From positions 1 through 64,000 of the forward strand of contig JBEHXV010000015.1 in NCBI GenBank assembly GCA_048498515.1: a stretch of DNA of 64,000 nt, written 5' to 3'. The notes below the pieces were generated by a model. The model worked only from the letters and a program-made list of their open reading frames with translations. It was not told the origin of the DNA and did not search any database. The position numbers were made by a program, and so were the translations under genes. Of this stretch, positions 18,131-27,177 are shown piece after piece. Source of the DNA: UBA4416 sp048498515 (GTDB lineage: Bacteria; Bacteroidota; Bacteroidia; B-17B0; Aurantibacillaceae). How positions within the stretch are numbered: position 1 is the first letter of the stretch; the number at the start of each line of letters is the position of its first letter.

Positions 18131-18961
18131 TTGAAAAGACCGATCACATATGTAGTATCAGCAACTATGCTGATAATTATGTTCTCCTGCCAAAGCAAGA
18201 CAGAACAACCCTGCGACAATCATTTTATTAAGGGTAATAACTTTTTATTAGCATCTGATTTTGATAATGCGTTGAAAGAGTTTGAATTGTCGGTGCAGGA
18301 AGACCCGAACAATTCCAACGCCTGGTATGGTATGGGAGGGCTGTACTTTATACAGAGTGATTACGATAAAGCCATTGAGAACTTTAACAAAAGTATAAAA
18401 CTCGATCCTGAGTTCGCGCTTGCGTATTACCAAAGAGGTACGGCAAAGAGAATGTTAGGACAAACGGAAGAGGCCCTTGCTGACTTTTATAAATTAGTGG
18501 AATTACAACCTGATCTATATTTTTCATACACGCAGATAGCAGCTGTTGAAAACGAAACAGGCCACCCTCAAAAAGCAGTAGAGTACATGACGAAAGCTAT
18601 AAAATTAAAACCTGATTTTTATTTAGCTTATTACTATAGATCAACCATGAAACATAGTACCGGAGATGTTGATGGCGCCATAGCTGATATGAACAAAACC
18701 ATACAGTTAAAGAACGATTTTATTAACGCTTATTATTACAGGGCTCTGTTTTACGCTGATAATAAGCAATACCAAAAAGCCATTGAGGACTTCACCAAAA
18801 CCATTGAATTGAAAAACGATCATGCAAAGGCGTTTCTTTACAGGGGAATTTATGAAAGAACGCTCAACCTAAATGAAACTGCCTGTGAGGATTTTAATAA
18901 AGCCAAAGAACTTGGAGAGACTTCAGCACAAACTTATATTGACAAGTATTGTAAAGAGTAA
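18131..18961 (+). CDS. TPR-repeat lipoprotein
   Basis: A protein of about 276 residues with a lipoprotein signal and about six tetratricopeptide repeats, each with the W/Y...G...A...P pattern (e.g. 'AWYGMGGLYFIQSDYDKAIENF', 'AFLYRGIYERTLNLNETACEDF'). The start is uncertain. TTG at 18131 gives a proper lipoprotein leader (MKRPITYVVSATMLIIMFSC), whereas the first ATG, 18167, leaves only seven residues before the Cys. The open frame also runs upstream to 18068 inside fahA, which is unlikely. It lies 4 bp after the fahA stop. TPRs usually bind peptides or other proteins; the partner is unknown. More AT-rich than fahA. Confidence 0.8.
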   Translation: MKRPITYVVSATMLIIMFSCQSKTEQPCDNHFIKGNNFLLASDFDNALKEFELSVQEDPNNSNAWYGMGGLYFIQSDYDKAIENFNKSIKLDPEFALAYYQRGTAKRMLGQTEEALADFYKLVELQPDLYFSYTQIAAVENETGHPQKAVEYMTKAIKLKPDFYLAYYYRSTMKHSTGDVDGAIADMNKTIQLKNDFINAYYYRALFYADNKQYQKAIEDFTKTIELKNDHAKAFLYRGIYERTLNLNETACEDFNKAKELGETSAQTYIDKYCKE

Positions 18962-18979
18962 ATAATTACACATAAGCAT

Positions 18980-20005
18980 ATGAAAATTAAATCACTTTTT
19001 TTGTTTTTAATACTTATTCTAGTTGGCTTATGTAATCATTTAAGAGCATTGCCTATTGACAGTATTATTCATTACCCTTGCAACAATAACACTTTTTGGA
19101 CGCTTAACACCTTTGGTGAAATTCAGGAATGGCAATTGAATAATAATGTTGTTTCCGGGGGACAGGTCATTTTAAGCAACTCTTCTACTCTCAGGTCTTT
19201 ATCATATTGCGGTAATAGCACGGCTCAAACTTTTTTTTCGGGACTAAATGGGGGAGGTTTTGCTTATTACAATTCTCCGGGTTGGCAGGTAATCAATAAT
19301 TCTACTATTCACTGCCATAATTCAGGAGGATATAAACAATATCACTATTATGCAGACGGCTCCAATCTATACTATTTCAACGGCTCCAATTCTTCCTTTT
19401 TGCTTACTGCTAATTTTTATGTGGCCGACATTGCGGTTGACACGCTTGGCTTTTCATGGATTCTAACAAAAGATCTGCTAAATAATCCTTCCCTCAAAGT
19501 AGTTGATTCGTTAGGAAATGCTTTTGCACCCTATACCTATTCACCCTCAGTTTCAGTTTCCTCTAATAATGCTTATGGCATGTTTTTTTTAAATGGCACC
19601 TTATATGTTGGATTTGGAAGTGCCAATTCCTTTGTTCCGGGAAAAATAGTACCACTAATCATTAGCGGATCATCCTTTTATTTTGGCACTCCAATCAATT
19701 TTCCGGAACCACAACTTTCCTATTTTTTTGATATGGCAAGCTGCCAGGGTAGTCACACATTTACGGGTTATAGGTCTTTAGATAAAACTAAACCAGCACT
19801 ATTCCCAAATCCTACAAGCGGTATTATAAATATAGTTTACGATAATTTAGATCAAATGGAACTGTACAATCTTATGGGCGAAAAACTAGCCACATTTCCA
19901 TCCGGTACAAAAACAATTGACCTCCACAATTTTCAGAATGGCGTTTATATTTTGAAAATAGCAGCAAATAATAAAACTTTTGCAGAAAAAATTATTTTAA
20001 GATAA
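18980..20005 (+). CDS. T9SS type A sorting domain-containing secreted protein
   Basis: A 341-residue secreted protein: signal peptide (MKIKSLFLFLILILVGLCNHLRA), a central region of about 240 residues rich in Asn, Ser, Tyr and Phe that looks like beta-propeller or beta-sandwich repeats, and a C-terminal type A sorting domain ('LFPNPTSGIINI' to 'EKIILR'). The sorting domain directs export by T9SS. The central domain is not assignable to a family by eye. It follows the TPR lipoprotein by 18 bp and could be co-transcribed. AT-rich like its neighbours on both sides. Confidence 0.8.
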   Translation: MKIKSLFLFLILILVGLCNHLRALPIDSIIHYPCNNNTFWTLNTFGEIQEWQLNNNVVSGGQVILSNSSTLRSLSYCGNSTAQTFFSGLNGGGFAYYNSPGWQVINNSTIHCHNSGGYKQYHYYADGSNLYYFNGSNSSFLLTANFYVADIAVDTLGFSWILTKDLLNNPSLKVVDSLGNAFAPYTYSPSVSVSSNNAYGMFFLNGTLYVGFGSANSFVPGKIVPLIISGSSFYFGTPINFPEPQLSYFFDMASCQGSHTFTGYRSLDKTKPALFPNPTSGIINIVYDNLDQMELYNLMGEKLATFPSGTKTIDLHNFQNGVYILKIAANNKTFAEKIILR

Positions 20006-20069
20006 GCCTCCGATAAGACCTGGTTGTAATCCCTGATTTGAATTTCAGTACAATGAAAAATACACGCCA

Positions 20070-20459
20070 ATGAAAAAAGGATACGGAATCGGTTTACTGC
20101 TGTCATTTTTAATTTGTTATTTAGAGTGGGGGAAACAAAGCGCGTTCATTTTTGAAATGGAATACGGGTTCTTTGTTAACACCATGACATTATCTTCTTT
20201 GTTACATCCTTTTATTCTTCTTCCGGCAATAGGGCAGTTGCTTCTCCTCTACTCACTCTTTCCAAAAGAGCCCAACCCTAAACTCATTTTAACAGGAATG
20301 ATCTTATTGGGCTTACTGGCCTTCTTTATTTTCCTAATCAGCATTTTAAGCCTTCACTTAAAAATGATCGTATGTTCCTTGCCCTTTACAGTGATCTCCA
20401 TCCTCTTTATCCGCCACTACAAATCACTGAACCGTGCTTACAAGGAAAAGAAGGCCTGA
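20070..20459 (+). CDS. Small integral membrane protein, unknown function
   Basis: 129 residues, almost entirely hydrophobic, with four predicted TM segments (about 5-20, 38-60, 67-92 and 96-115) and a Lys-rich cytoplasmic tail (YKSLNRAYKEKKA). No motif is recognised. Its stop abuts the convergent T9SS cargo gene with no gap. Probably a real gene given its regular TM pattern and clean ATG start. Confidence 0.6.
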   Translation: MKKGYGIGLLLSFLICYLEWGKQSAFIFEMEYGFFVNTMTLSSLLHPFILLPAIGQLLLLYSLFPKEPNPKLILTGMILLGLLAFFIFLISILSLHLKMIVCSLPFTVISILFIRHYKSLNRAYKEKKA

Positions 20460-21731
20460 CTATTTAACCAGTACTTTGGAGCTGATAAGCGAATGGTCCT
20501 TATAGCTTACATGTAGCACATACATTCCTATGCTGTAACCGTTAAGGTCTACAGTCATTGCCCCTGCTTCGTTAATATTCTCTTTGTGCTCGCTCATGAG
20601 TCTTCTTCCGCTCATATCAATCAGGTCAATATCCAGTTCATTGATGCTGCTGTTCTCAGCCACAATACTGAAGGTGTTATTTCCCTGGTCGGCAAGCTTA
20701 ATGGTTTTTGTTACCTCGCTCATTACTTTAGTAGCTAAGTTCAATACCCTGATGGATTTGAGTGTGCTGTCCTTGCAGCCGCTTGCGCTAATTCCTATCA
20801 ATTTTGCCTGGTACACACCAGCTACCGAATAGTTATATGCCGGCTCTACATCCGAAGAGCTTCCGCCATCACCAAAATCCCAGCTGTAAGTCGCACAATT
20901 CTGCGACTGGTTCAGGGGCATGTAGTTTTGTGAAATGCTGGCGGTAATAGTATCGGGCGACACAAAAGCCGTTACCGGCGCTACCATTTGCATGATAGAG
21001 AAGGTATCGCTGCTTGAATAACACTGGTCGGCCAGGGAACGGATCTCTACGCTGTAGTGCCCGTTTGTTAACCCGGTTAAGGAATCGGCAGCATTTGAAT
21101 TTAACGTAGCTTTAATCACAGTTCCGGCAGAATCTTTCCAGAGGTAGTTCCATGGACCATTACCTGTAGGATTGACCATGTAGCGTCCTCCATCTGTTAA
21201 CTGACAGCTGGGCTGGCTAAGCACTGAGCTAAATGGCACTTCAAAGTGAGTAATACTTAATACAAAACGGGCGTTGGTGGTGCTATTGGATAAGTTAAAA
21301 GCGTAGTTGCCGATAAGGATGTCAACCATAGTGCCGGTTTGCAGGTCTTTCAGGTACACACAGGTGCCGGCCGGCAGGTCGCCAAAATCGCTGGCGGTAA
21401 TGGTAAAATTACCGGTAACATTGGTGGTAGCTTTAATGCTCATGGAAAAGGTTTGCGAAACAGGTTCAATACCATTAATAGCCATTAAATTTGAATTACA
21501 TACTTGGTAAATTTGCGGGGCCGGGTTAGGCCCGAACAATTTATAGGCATCAAAATCAGGATCAAAATCCTGGGTGGCACCGGTTTGGTAATAAATAACC
21601 GTCTCGTCGAGAGAATTTACAAGTCCGTTCATTTTTAAACGAAGCATAGGAGTATTGCTGATCCCGTTTAACGTTAGCAGTAAATAAAGTGCTGCTAACA
21701 AATTGCTTTTGGTAAATAGTAAAGTTTTCAT
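20460..21731 (-). CDS. PKD domain and T9SS type A sorting domain secreted protein
   Basis: A 423-residue secreted protein: signal peptide (about 1-26), a 'DAYKLFGPNPAPQIYQVCNSNLMAI' beta-domain found at the N-terminus of many Bacteroidota T9SS cargo proteins, an Ig-like region with a Cys pair, a PKD domain ('YSWDFGDGGSSSD' followed by 'YNYSVAGVYQAKL'), and a C-terminal sorting domain ('IDMSGRRLMSEH' to 'SSKVLVK'). Likely surface-attached and binding-related. Convergent with the small membrane protein, whose stop it touches. Confidence 0.85.
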   Translation of the reverse strand: MKTLLFTKSNLLAALYLLLTLNGISNTPMLRLKMNGLVNSLDETVIYYQTGATQDFDPDFDAYKLFGPNPAPQIYQVCNSNLMAINGIEPVSQTFSMSIKATTNVTGNFTITASDFGDLPAGTCVYLKDLQTGTMVDILIGNYAFNLSNSTTNARFVLSITHFEVPFSSVLSQPSCQLTDGGRYMVNPTGNGPWNYLWKDSAGTVIKATLNSNAADSLTGLTNGHYSVEIRSLADQCYSSSDTFSIMQMVAPVTAFVSPDTITASISQNYMPLNQSQNCATYSWDFGDGGSSSDVEPAYNYSVAGVYQAKLIGISASGCKDSTLKSIRVLNLATKVMSEVTKTIKLADQGNNTFSIVAENSSINELDIDLIDMSGRRLMSEHKENINEAGAMTVDLNGYSIGMYVLHVSYKDHSLISSKVLVK

Positions 21732-21849
21732 GGCCTTAAATTTTCTTCAAAGTTCGGCACTCTATGTCCCCTAATCCAGCCTGAAACAAATCCAATATTA
21801 AGGATGTAAGTTTTTTTCGATAATTGTGTGATTTTGGACACAAAGAACT

Positions 21850-21894
21850 TAGTTTTGTATTGTCGTCCTTCGACTCCGCTCAGGGTGACACTAA
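21850..21894 (+). promoter_or_regulatory. TAnnTTTG box followed by palindromic repeat in the methyltransferase leader
   Basis: TAGTTTTG (21850-21857) fits the Bacteroidota -7 consensus. Directly after it is a copy of the 'cttcgactccgctcagggtgacact' intergenic repeat (about 21866-21892), so the repeat would lie within the 5' leader of the methyltransferase mRNA. Confidence 0.45.
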
Positions 21895-21899
21895 AAAAC

Positions 21900-22535
21900 A
21901 TGGATCATTACGAAATAACCTTTAAAACCTGGGATAAACTGGCTTTACAGTATCAAGATAAATTCATGGACCTTGACCTGTATAATGATACCTATGAACG
22001 GTTTTGTGAGCTGGTAAAACCTGTACACGCAAAAATTCTTGAAATTGGCTGCGGCCCTGGTAATATTACCCGGTACATCCTGGCCAAAAGACCTGATTTT
22101 AAGCTGGAAGGCATTGATGTAGCACCCAACATGCTGAAACTGGCAAAAGAGAACAATCCCACTGCCCACTTTAAAGTGATGGATTGCCGGCATATTGATA
22201 CACTTACCATTACTTACGACGCCATTCTGTGTGGCTTTTGCCTGCCTTACCTCTCGAAAGAGGATTGCCGTAAATTCATAAAAGATTGTTCGGTGTTATT
22301 AAACACCTCTGGGATTCTTTATTTCAGTGCTATTGAAGATGATTATGCCAAATCGGGTATGGAGACAAGCAGCAATGGCGAGCACAGCATGTTTGTATAT
22401 AACCATGAAGCTGCTTACCTGCAACAATGGTTAAAAGAATTTGGTTTTGAAGAAATTGAAGTGTTCCGTAAAAGCTACCCAAAGTCAGATGGAACTACGG
22501 CTGTGCATTTAATTATGATTGCTAGGAAGAAATAG
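21900..22535 (+). CDS. Class I SAM-dependent methyltransferase
   Basis: A 211-residue cytoplasmic methyltransferase. Motif I is 'ILEIGCGPGNITRYI' (about residues 45-59), followed by the acidic end of strand 2 in 'LEGIDVAPNMLKLA', a motif with 'FKVMDCRHID' and the post-motif strand 'YDAILCGFCLPYL'. This is the Methyltransf_11/25 pattern acting on small molecules or quinone-like substrates; the exact substrate is unknown. The ATG at 21900 is chosen because the 24-residue upstream extension is encoded by an intergenic repeat. A second palindromic repeat follows the gene. Confidence 0.88.
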   Translation: MDHYEITFKTWDKLALQYQDKFMDLDLYNDTYERFCELVKPVHAKILEIGCGPGNITRYILAKRPDFKLEGIDVAPNMLKLAKENNPTAHFKVMDCRHIDTLTITYDAILCGFCLPYLSKEDCRKFIKDCSVLLNTSGILYFSAIEDDYAKSGMETSSNGEHSMFVYNHEAAYLQQWLKEFGFEEIEVFRKSYPKSDGTTAVHLIMIARKK

Positions 22536-22548
22536 CTATTTAAGAATA

Positions 22549-22633
22549 GCGTCATTGCAAGGAGGCACGACAAAGCAATCTCAAATTTAGTTAAACTGTG
22601 TTTGAGATTGCTTCGCTATCGCTCGCAATGACG
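22549..22633. repeat. Palindromic intergenic repeat (cgtcattgc ... gcaatgacg family)
   Basis: Long inverted repeat: gcgtcattgcaaggaggcac and caaagcaatctcaaat on the left pair with gtttgagattgcttcg and cgctcgcaatgacg on the right around a ~15-base loop. A second full copy lies at 57142-57234. It separates convergent genes and may serve as a bidirectional terminator. Confidence 0.85.
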
Positions 22634-22637
22634 GTAT

Positions 22638-23960
22638 TTACTTAATAACTGCATTCAACCACTGAACCGTTTCATCGGCAATGCGCTTATTGAAATTGCC
22701 TTTGGCATAAGCTCCCTCCTTAAAGTTCTTAGCCGCTTCTTCGTAGGTAGCACTTTTCATCATAAAATGATCCAGCCCTTCGATCTGAACGCGGGTGGCA
22801 AAACCCGGATGGGTCGTGTTCACTGTTTTTTCGATCAATACCGGTTCAATGGGAGCACATTGTTCATAATCGGTACCACCATTCAGCACCAGCACTTTGC
22901 AGTTTAATTGTCCCCAGGTTTTGGCCAGGTTCAGCGTATCAATCTGTTGCCAAAAACGCCAGTGCCTTCCCCACATATTGGTATTACCGGGCTTGTATTC
23001 CAGTTCTCCTTCCACAATGGATTTATATTCCGGGTTCTGTACCAATTGTTCCCTGGTCTTTTTCAATACAAAAAATTCATAATACACTTTTTGGATCAGG
23101 CGGGTGAAGATTTCTGTTTCTTCGTAACCCATGCCATCCAATAAGGGTTTTTGAACGCGGTGCATTTCCAGTAAAAATTCGCTCCATGGGCGGAACACAG
23201 TGCCAAACACCATCACTCCTTTTGGGCTATGCCGTTTGGCAACCTCTGGCGCTACCATGCCACCCAGTGAATGCCCCCAGATGAATAAATTGGATTTGTC
23301 GGCAAAAGGCAGGCTTTCCATATAACGGTAACCGGCATCAAAGCTTTCAATATCGGCTGCCAGATCGGCCTCCGAACAGGGCTGACAGTTATAGCTATCG
23401 CCAAGCCCTGATTTTTCAATGGTTACAACAGCATAGCCATTTTTTAGCCACTCGTCCATTAATTTTCCGTTATAGCTTCCTGTATAATTTTCAATGCTCC
23501 CACACCCATAACCCGGAATGAGTAAGATGCAGGGCAAATTTGTTTTTCCTTTGGGCTTGCGTGTAATAGTCCTCAGGTAACCTTCCCTGAATTTTACCCA
23601 ATCATATGTCACATCCGCCAGTTCCGATGTTTCATAAGGGCGCATAACTGCTTTGCCGGTGAGTTGCAGCTTTTTTCCATTCCTCAACACAGTATAACTT
23701 ACGCTTTCATTCGCCCTCACGTGTGAAATAAGGCTGCCGTACTCACTAATGCTTTTAACATCTGTACCATTGAAAGCGGTAATGAGGTCGTTCTTTTTTA
23801 GTTTCAAAAGAGCGGCTGTGCTGTTTGGCAATACCGAATCAATACGAATTCCATTATCGCCTGCCGAGATCCGCATTCCGATCATCGCTTTTCGGGCAGC
23901 CGGCTGGGCAATGCCATAGCAACTTAAAGCAATAAAAACACAAGTAATGAATTGCTTCAT
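22638..23960 (-). CDS. Secreted PDZ domain-alpha/beta hydrolase fusion protein
   Basis: 440 residues: signal peptide (MKQFITCVFIALSCYGIAQ), a PDZ domain (about 25-105, 'GIRIDSVLPNSTAALLKLKK' then 'LITAFNG'), and an alpha/beta hydrolase domain from about 130. The hydrolase has an oxyanion-type 'LLIPGYGCGS', the nucleophile elbow GHSLGG (Ser about residue 230), an Asp candidate in 'VLNGGTDYE' and the catalytic His in 'EGLDHFMM'. The catalytic triad appears complete. Likely a periplasmic or surface peptidase/esterase with a substrate-binding PDZ. It lies 2 bp downstream of the DUF2911 gene and is probably co-transcribed with it. Confidence 0.87.
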   Translation of the reverse strand: MKQFITCVFIALSCYGIAQPAARKAMIGMRISAGDNGIRIDSVLPNSTAALLKLKKNDLITAFNGTDVKSISEYGSLISHVRANESVSYTVLRNGKKLQLTGKAVMRPYETSELADVTYDWVKFREGYLRTITRKPKGKTNLPCILLIPGYGCGSIENYTGSYNGKLMDEWLKNGYAVVTIEKSGLGDSYNCQPCSEADLAADIESFDAGYRYMESLPFADKSNLFIWGHSLGGMVAPEVAKRHSPKGVMVFGTVFRPWSEFLLEMHRVQKPLLDGMGYEETEIFTRLIQKVYYEFFVLKKTREQLVQNPEYKSIVEGELEYKPGNTNMWGRHWRFWQQIDTLNLAKTWGQLNCKVLVLNGGTDYEQCAPIEPVLIEKTVNTTHPGFATRVQIEGLDHFMMKSATYEEAAKNFKEGAYAKGNFNKRIADETVQWLNAVIK

Positions 23961-23962
23961 GG

Positions 23963-25087
23963 TCAGTTAATGTCTTTTTGATTTTCGAGCTTAGTAATCA
24001 TGTCTGTCACCGCTTTTTTATTAGGCTCATTAGGCGCCAATGGCAGAGCAGTTTTGGCATTCACCAAAGCGTTCTTAAAATCGCCGTTAGCCGAGTATCC
24101 CCTTGCCAGGCCAACCATGGTGGTAAAATCTTTCGGATGTTTTTTGGCATTGAATTTAAACACTTCCAAAGCCTGTGTGTTCTTTTTCATTCCTACCAAT
24201 TGCCTGCCATACTGGTGTAGCTCCTGCATACTGCCCATTGGAAGGGCCTCTTTAATCAATGAATCGGCTTTGGCCAGGTGGCCAAGTTTGCTGTGAAACA
24301 AGGCTGAATTGGTTAAAGTTTTGAAATCACGTTTAAACGACAAAGCAACGTCTGCCCATGCCATTCCTTCTTCCAGGTTCGTGTCATGGTCGAGGCAAAA
24401 TTGTGAAGCCTGCACCCAGCCATCTACGCCAAAACCTTTGTCGCCTTTTAATTCGTTCCGAAAAGAATTCAATTGTGTTTTCACATAATCCACTTCCACT
24501 TTAAAAGGGATCATCACATGTTCCCATTGCAGGGCAATGGTTGCTGAATTTTCTGTTTGGTTAATGAACTCGTATTTCAACCACTCCACACTTTTATCGA
24601 GCTTCACATTTTTCACAGTGGCTCTCAGGGCATCGTGCTTATCATCATAAAAATAATTTCCCCACGATACATTATCTTTTGAAAAGATGACCGTGCTCTC
24701 CTCGGGGCCATAGGCTACAAAAAAACCATACTTACCAGCGGGCAGGTCTTTTCCCTCCACCTTCACATCGGTATCAAATTCAATGGTGGTATTTTCGTTG
24801 GCGCCTGCGCGCCATGGCGCCGCTTTGCTGGTTCCGTATTCAGGGGTTTTATCAATAAAACCAACATGTACAATGGAAGTACCGTATATTTTTCCTTCCC
24901 TGCCTTTTACACCCGGACGGTCATAGTTAATGAGCACACGGGTAATGCCAATTTGCTCACCTACTACCGCCTTTTTGTTTCCGCCCGAGGGCATTGACTT
25001 TAAGCCTTGTGCAAAGCTGCTTGAAACACCCGAGCTCATTAAAAAAATGAATGCAGCGGTTTTTGCAAAGTAATTTATGTTCTTCAT
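23963..25087 (-). CDS. DUF2911 domain-containing secreted protein with C-terminal TPR-like region
   Basis: 374 residues. A signal peptide (about 1-27) is followed by the DUF2911 domain (about 35-185), recognised by 'ITRVLINYDRPGVKGREGKIYG', 'PWRAGANENTTIEFDTDV' and 'LPAGKYGFFVAYG'. A C-terminal alpha-helical region (about 215-370) contains TPR-like repeats ('AKKHPKDFTTMVGLARGYSANG'). DUF2911 has no known activity; it is common in Bacteroidota secretomes. It is the first gene of an operon with the PDZ-hydrolase, so the two may act together in the periplasm. Confidence 0.88.
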   Translation of the reverse strand: MKNINYFAKTAAFIFLMSSGVSSSFAQGLKSMPSGGNKKAVVGEQIGITRVLINYDRPGVKGREGKIYGTSIVHVGFIDKTPEYGTSKAAPWRAGANENTTIEFDTDVKVEGKDLPAGKYGFFVAYGPEESTVIFSKDNVSWGNYFYDDKHDALRATVKNVKLDKSVEWLKYEFINQTENSATIALQWEHVMIPFKVEVDYVKTQLNSFRNELKGDKGFGVDGWVQASQFCLDHDTNLEEGMAWADVALSFKRDFKTLTNSALFHSKLGHLAKADSLIKEALPMGSMQELHQYGRQLVGMKKNTQALEVFKFNAKKHPKDFTTMVGLARGYSANGDFKNALVNAKTALPLAPNEPNKKAVTDMITKLENQKDIN

Positions 25088-25241
25088 CGTATAAAAATTA
25101 TTGGTTTATCAAATTTACATCATCCCTGAGCTTTCTTCGGGCAAATAATTTGGAGCGGAAATAATCTTGTTTAAATGGCACAAAAAAAGAGGCGGATTAA
25201 AAAATGGATTCTTATTTTTATACTATCTTATCTCAATTTAC

Positions 25242-25622
25242 ATGGAACAAAAAGCAACATTAATTGGCATTGCTCCACAGCTGGTTGTAGCCGATGTGGT
25301 AAAAACTGCCGAATACTACAGGGATATTTTAGGTTTCAACATTATTGGTTATGCTGGCACACCACCTGTATACGCCATGGTAGAAAGAGACGGCTTCCAG
25401 GTTCATTTTGGGAAAGCGGATACGCAATCCATTCATACCAATGAAGCAATAAGGAAAGGAACAAGCGACCTGATTATTTGGGTTCCTGAAATTGATTTGT
25501 TTTATGCAGAGCTTACATCAAAACACGCCGACATTACACAGGAAATTGTAAAGCGTGTGTATGGAAGCCGGGAATTTATGATTCGCGACTGCGACGGGCA
25601 TTTGATCTTAATTGGTGATTGA
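25242..25622 (+). CDS. VOC-superfamily (glyoxalase/bleomycin-resistance type) protein
   Basis: A 126-residue protein with the two beta-alpha-beta-beta-beta modules of the vicinal oxygen chelate fold: 'APQLVVADVVKTAEYYRDILGFNII' and 'DLIIWVPEIDLFYAELTSKHADI', ending 'REFMIRDCDGHLILIGD'. Candidate metal ligands are in 'FQVHFG' and the C-terminal strand. The family covers glyoxalases, dioxygenases and antibiotic-binding proteins, so substrate cannot be fixed. The ATG at 25242 gives the standard length; an upstream in-frame extension is basic and hydrophobic and has no counterpart in the fold. Convergent with and abutting the next gene. Confidence 0.85.
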   Translation: MEQKATLIGIAPQLVVADVVKTAEYYRDILGFNIIGYAGTPPVYAMVERDGFQVHFGKADTQSIHTNEAIRKGTSDLIIWVPEIDLFYAELTSKHADITQEIVKRVYGSREFMIRDCDGHLILIGD

Positions 25623-26039
25623 TTATTCCTTCACTTCCCATAACTCCCAGTTCGTGTCGAAGCGGTACCACTTACCGTCAATACCCTGCCAGGCTTTAGC
25701 GGGCACCTCTGTCCAATGCTTGTTATCTTCTGTCCAAAGTAAACGGTTATTGCTAATGGTAAGCCAGCGGCCTTGTTTGTCTTGCCAGGCTACATTGGTG
25801 GATGATTTCCATTTACGTTTGTTGCGCGATAATTTAATGGCGTTCAGCAACCTTGCCTCGGTAGCCTGATCGATCTTGTACCATGTATCATAATTACCCA
25901 GCCACACGCCTGTTTCAGACTTTACCCAAAAAGATTCCGCCGGCATTGGCTCCGAATGGTCTGATGTTCGTTTTCCGCCATCAAACGGAACGATGTGCGA
26001 AAAGCAGATCAATGCTCCCGCAATTAGTGTTTTTACCAT
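25623..26039 (-). CDS. Secreted tryptophan-rich protein, unknown function
   Basis: 138 residues with a short N-terminal hydrophobic stretch (MVKTLIAGALICFSHIV) and a soluble region containing repeated W-x-x and K-W motifs ('TGVWLGNYDTWYKID', 'NVAWQDKQGRWLTI', 'KAWQGIDGKWYRFD', 'NWELWEV'). These look like about three to four short beta-hairpin units of the kind seen in small wall- or glycan-binding repeats, but no family is recognised. Its stop codon directly abuts that of the VOC gene. Confidence 0.6.
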   Translation of the reverse strand: MVKTLIAGALICFSHIVPFDGGKRTSDHSEPMPAESFWVKSETGVWLGNYDTWYKIDQATEARLLNAIKLSRNKRKWKSSTNVAWQDKQGRWLTISNNRLLWTEDNKHWTEVPAKAWQGIDGKWYRFDTNWELWEVKE

Positions 26040-26194
26040 CTCTTAAACTATAATACCCCCTGCATATATAATAAAACCTACCAACAGGCAGGTTTTGCAA
26101 ATCCTGTCAAAAATCAGGTGCAAGGTTAGGCATTAAACCATCCGTTAAAACAGGGCTTTCGTCGAAGATTTTAAGAGTAAATTGTTAATTAAAC

Positions 26195-26285
26195 TGGTTT
26201 AGAATGAATCTCGAGTCACACGGGTGGTTTCGAGTCCCGACAAGTCGGGATCAACCACCCGTTGACTGAGGCTCTCGAAGTCAAC
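26195..26285. repeat. Palindromic intergenic repeat (cgggtggtttcgagtcccgac type)
   Basis: An imperfect inverted repeat: acgggtggtttcgag on the left pairs with aaccacccgttgac on the right, with a central tcccgac-aag-tcggga hairpin, flanked by ctcgagtc and ctctcgaagtc. It lies 3' of the dienelactone hydrolase gene. The rest of the gap from 26040 (including AT-rich sequence to about 26190) shows nothing recognisable. Confidence 0.7.
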
Positions 26286-26298
26286 AAATGAAATGTAA

Positions 26299-27072
26299 TT
26301 ACTCCCCAAACACGTCTTTAAAGAATTGTTTCATCGCTTCCCAGGATCGTTTATCGGCACTGGCATTATAGGCGGCGCCTTTGCTGTTATCGTCGCCGGC
26401 TTCTTTTTCGGTAAAGGCATGCAACGCATTAGCGTAATAGATCATTTGCCAATCGGCTTTGCTCTCATTCATTTCTTTTTGAAATGCTTTGATCTGCGCT
26501 TCGGGTACGTACGGATCGATAGCGCCGTGACACACCAGTACTTTTGGAACAATAGCTTCCTGTTGCTTGGTTGTATCTCTTCCCAATCCACCATGAAAGC
26601 TTACCACACCTTTTACCGGGAAATTGGCACGCGCAGCTTCCAGCGCTCCTGTTCCTCCAAAACAATACCCAATCACGACAATCTTTTGAGGATCGGCCCC
26701 CTGTTTAATCAGTTCATCCAATGCCAGTTTTATGCGCTTACGGTATTCATCCACATGATTTTTGTAATAACCGGCCTGCTGTCCTGCTTCTTTCCCATCT
26801 TTGGGATGATGGCCTTCGCCATAAATATCTGCCGCAAAGGCATAGTAACCCATTTCGCCCAATTGCTCTGCCACCCGTTTTGTATGTGCGGTAATTCCCA
26901 TCCAGGCCGGTAAAATTAATACGCCTGCTTTCTTTTTCACATCCGTTTTTGGTTTAATGGCGACACCGCTCAATTTTTGCGTGCCATCGGCATAATTGAT
27001 CTCTTTTAATTGTGAGTTCATGGTGAAGGTGCTTAACAGAAAAAGTGCGGTAATAAGAGAAAGTGGTTTCAT
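26299..27072 (-). CDS. Dienelactone hydrolase family protein (secreted)
   Basis: 257 residues: an N-terminal signal-like segment (MKPLSLITALFLLSTFTMNSQ) and a DLH-type alpha/beta hydrolase. The nucleophile elbow reads 'VVIGYCFGGTGALEAA', with Cys as nucleophile as in true dienelactone hydrolases. The catalytic Asp is likely in 'CHGAIDPYVP' and the His in 'NALHAFTEKEAGD'. Many such proteins are general esterases or thioesterases, so the substrate is uncertain. The signal peptide suggests a periplasmic location, unusual for aromatic-pathway DLHs. Single transcription unit flanked by repeats. Confidence 0.87.
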   Translation of the reverse strand: MKPLSLITALFLLSTFTMNSQLKEINYADGTQKLSGVAIKPKTDVKKKAGVLILPAWMGITAHTKRVAEQLGEMGYYAFAADIYGEGHHPKDGKEAGQQAGYYKNHVDEYRKRIKLALDELIKQGADPQKIVVIGYCFGGTGALEAARANFPVKGVVSFHGGLGRDTTKQQEAIVPKVLVCHGAIDPYVPEAQIKAFQKEMNESKADWQMIYYANALHAFTEKEAGDDNSKGAAYNASADKRSWEAMKQFFKDVFGE

Positions 27073-27105
27073 TTTAAATTTATGATGGTTAAAGATTAAG
27101 TAGTT

Positions 27106-27172
27106 CTCGCACTTCGACTTCCCGCCAGCGGTCGGGCACGGCGCTCAGTGTGACAGCTCGAAGTGACACGAG
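27106..27172. repeat. Palindromic intergenic repeat (cacttcgac ... cgaagtgaca type)
   Basis: ctcgcacttcgactt with a central cccgccagcggtcgggc hairpin and right arm gctcgaagtgacac. It is related to the repeats at about 21866, 34021, 43430 and 45846 and lies directly 3' of tex. Confidence 0.7.
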
Positions 27173-27177
27173 TAAAA

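Noticed and set aside
21828..21899. 24-residue extension of the methyltransferase
   Set aside because: It translates a palindromic repeat found elsewhere between genes; the methyltransferase fold begins after the ATG at 21900.
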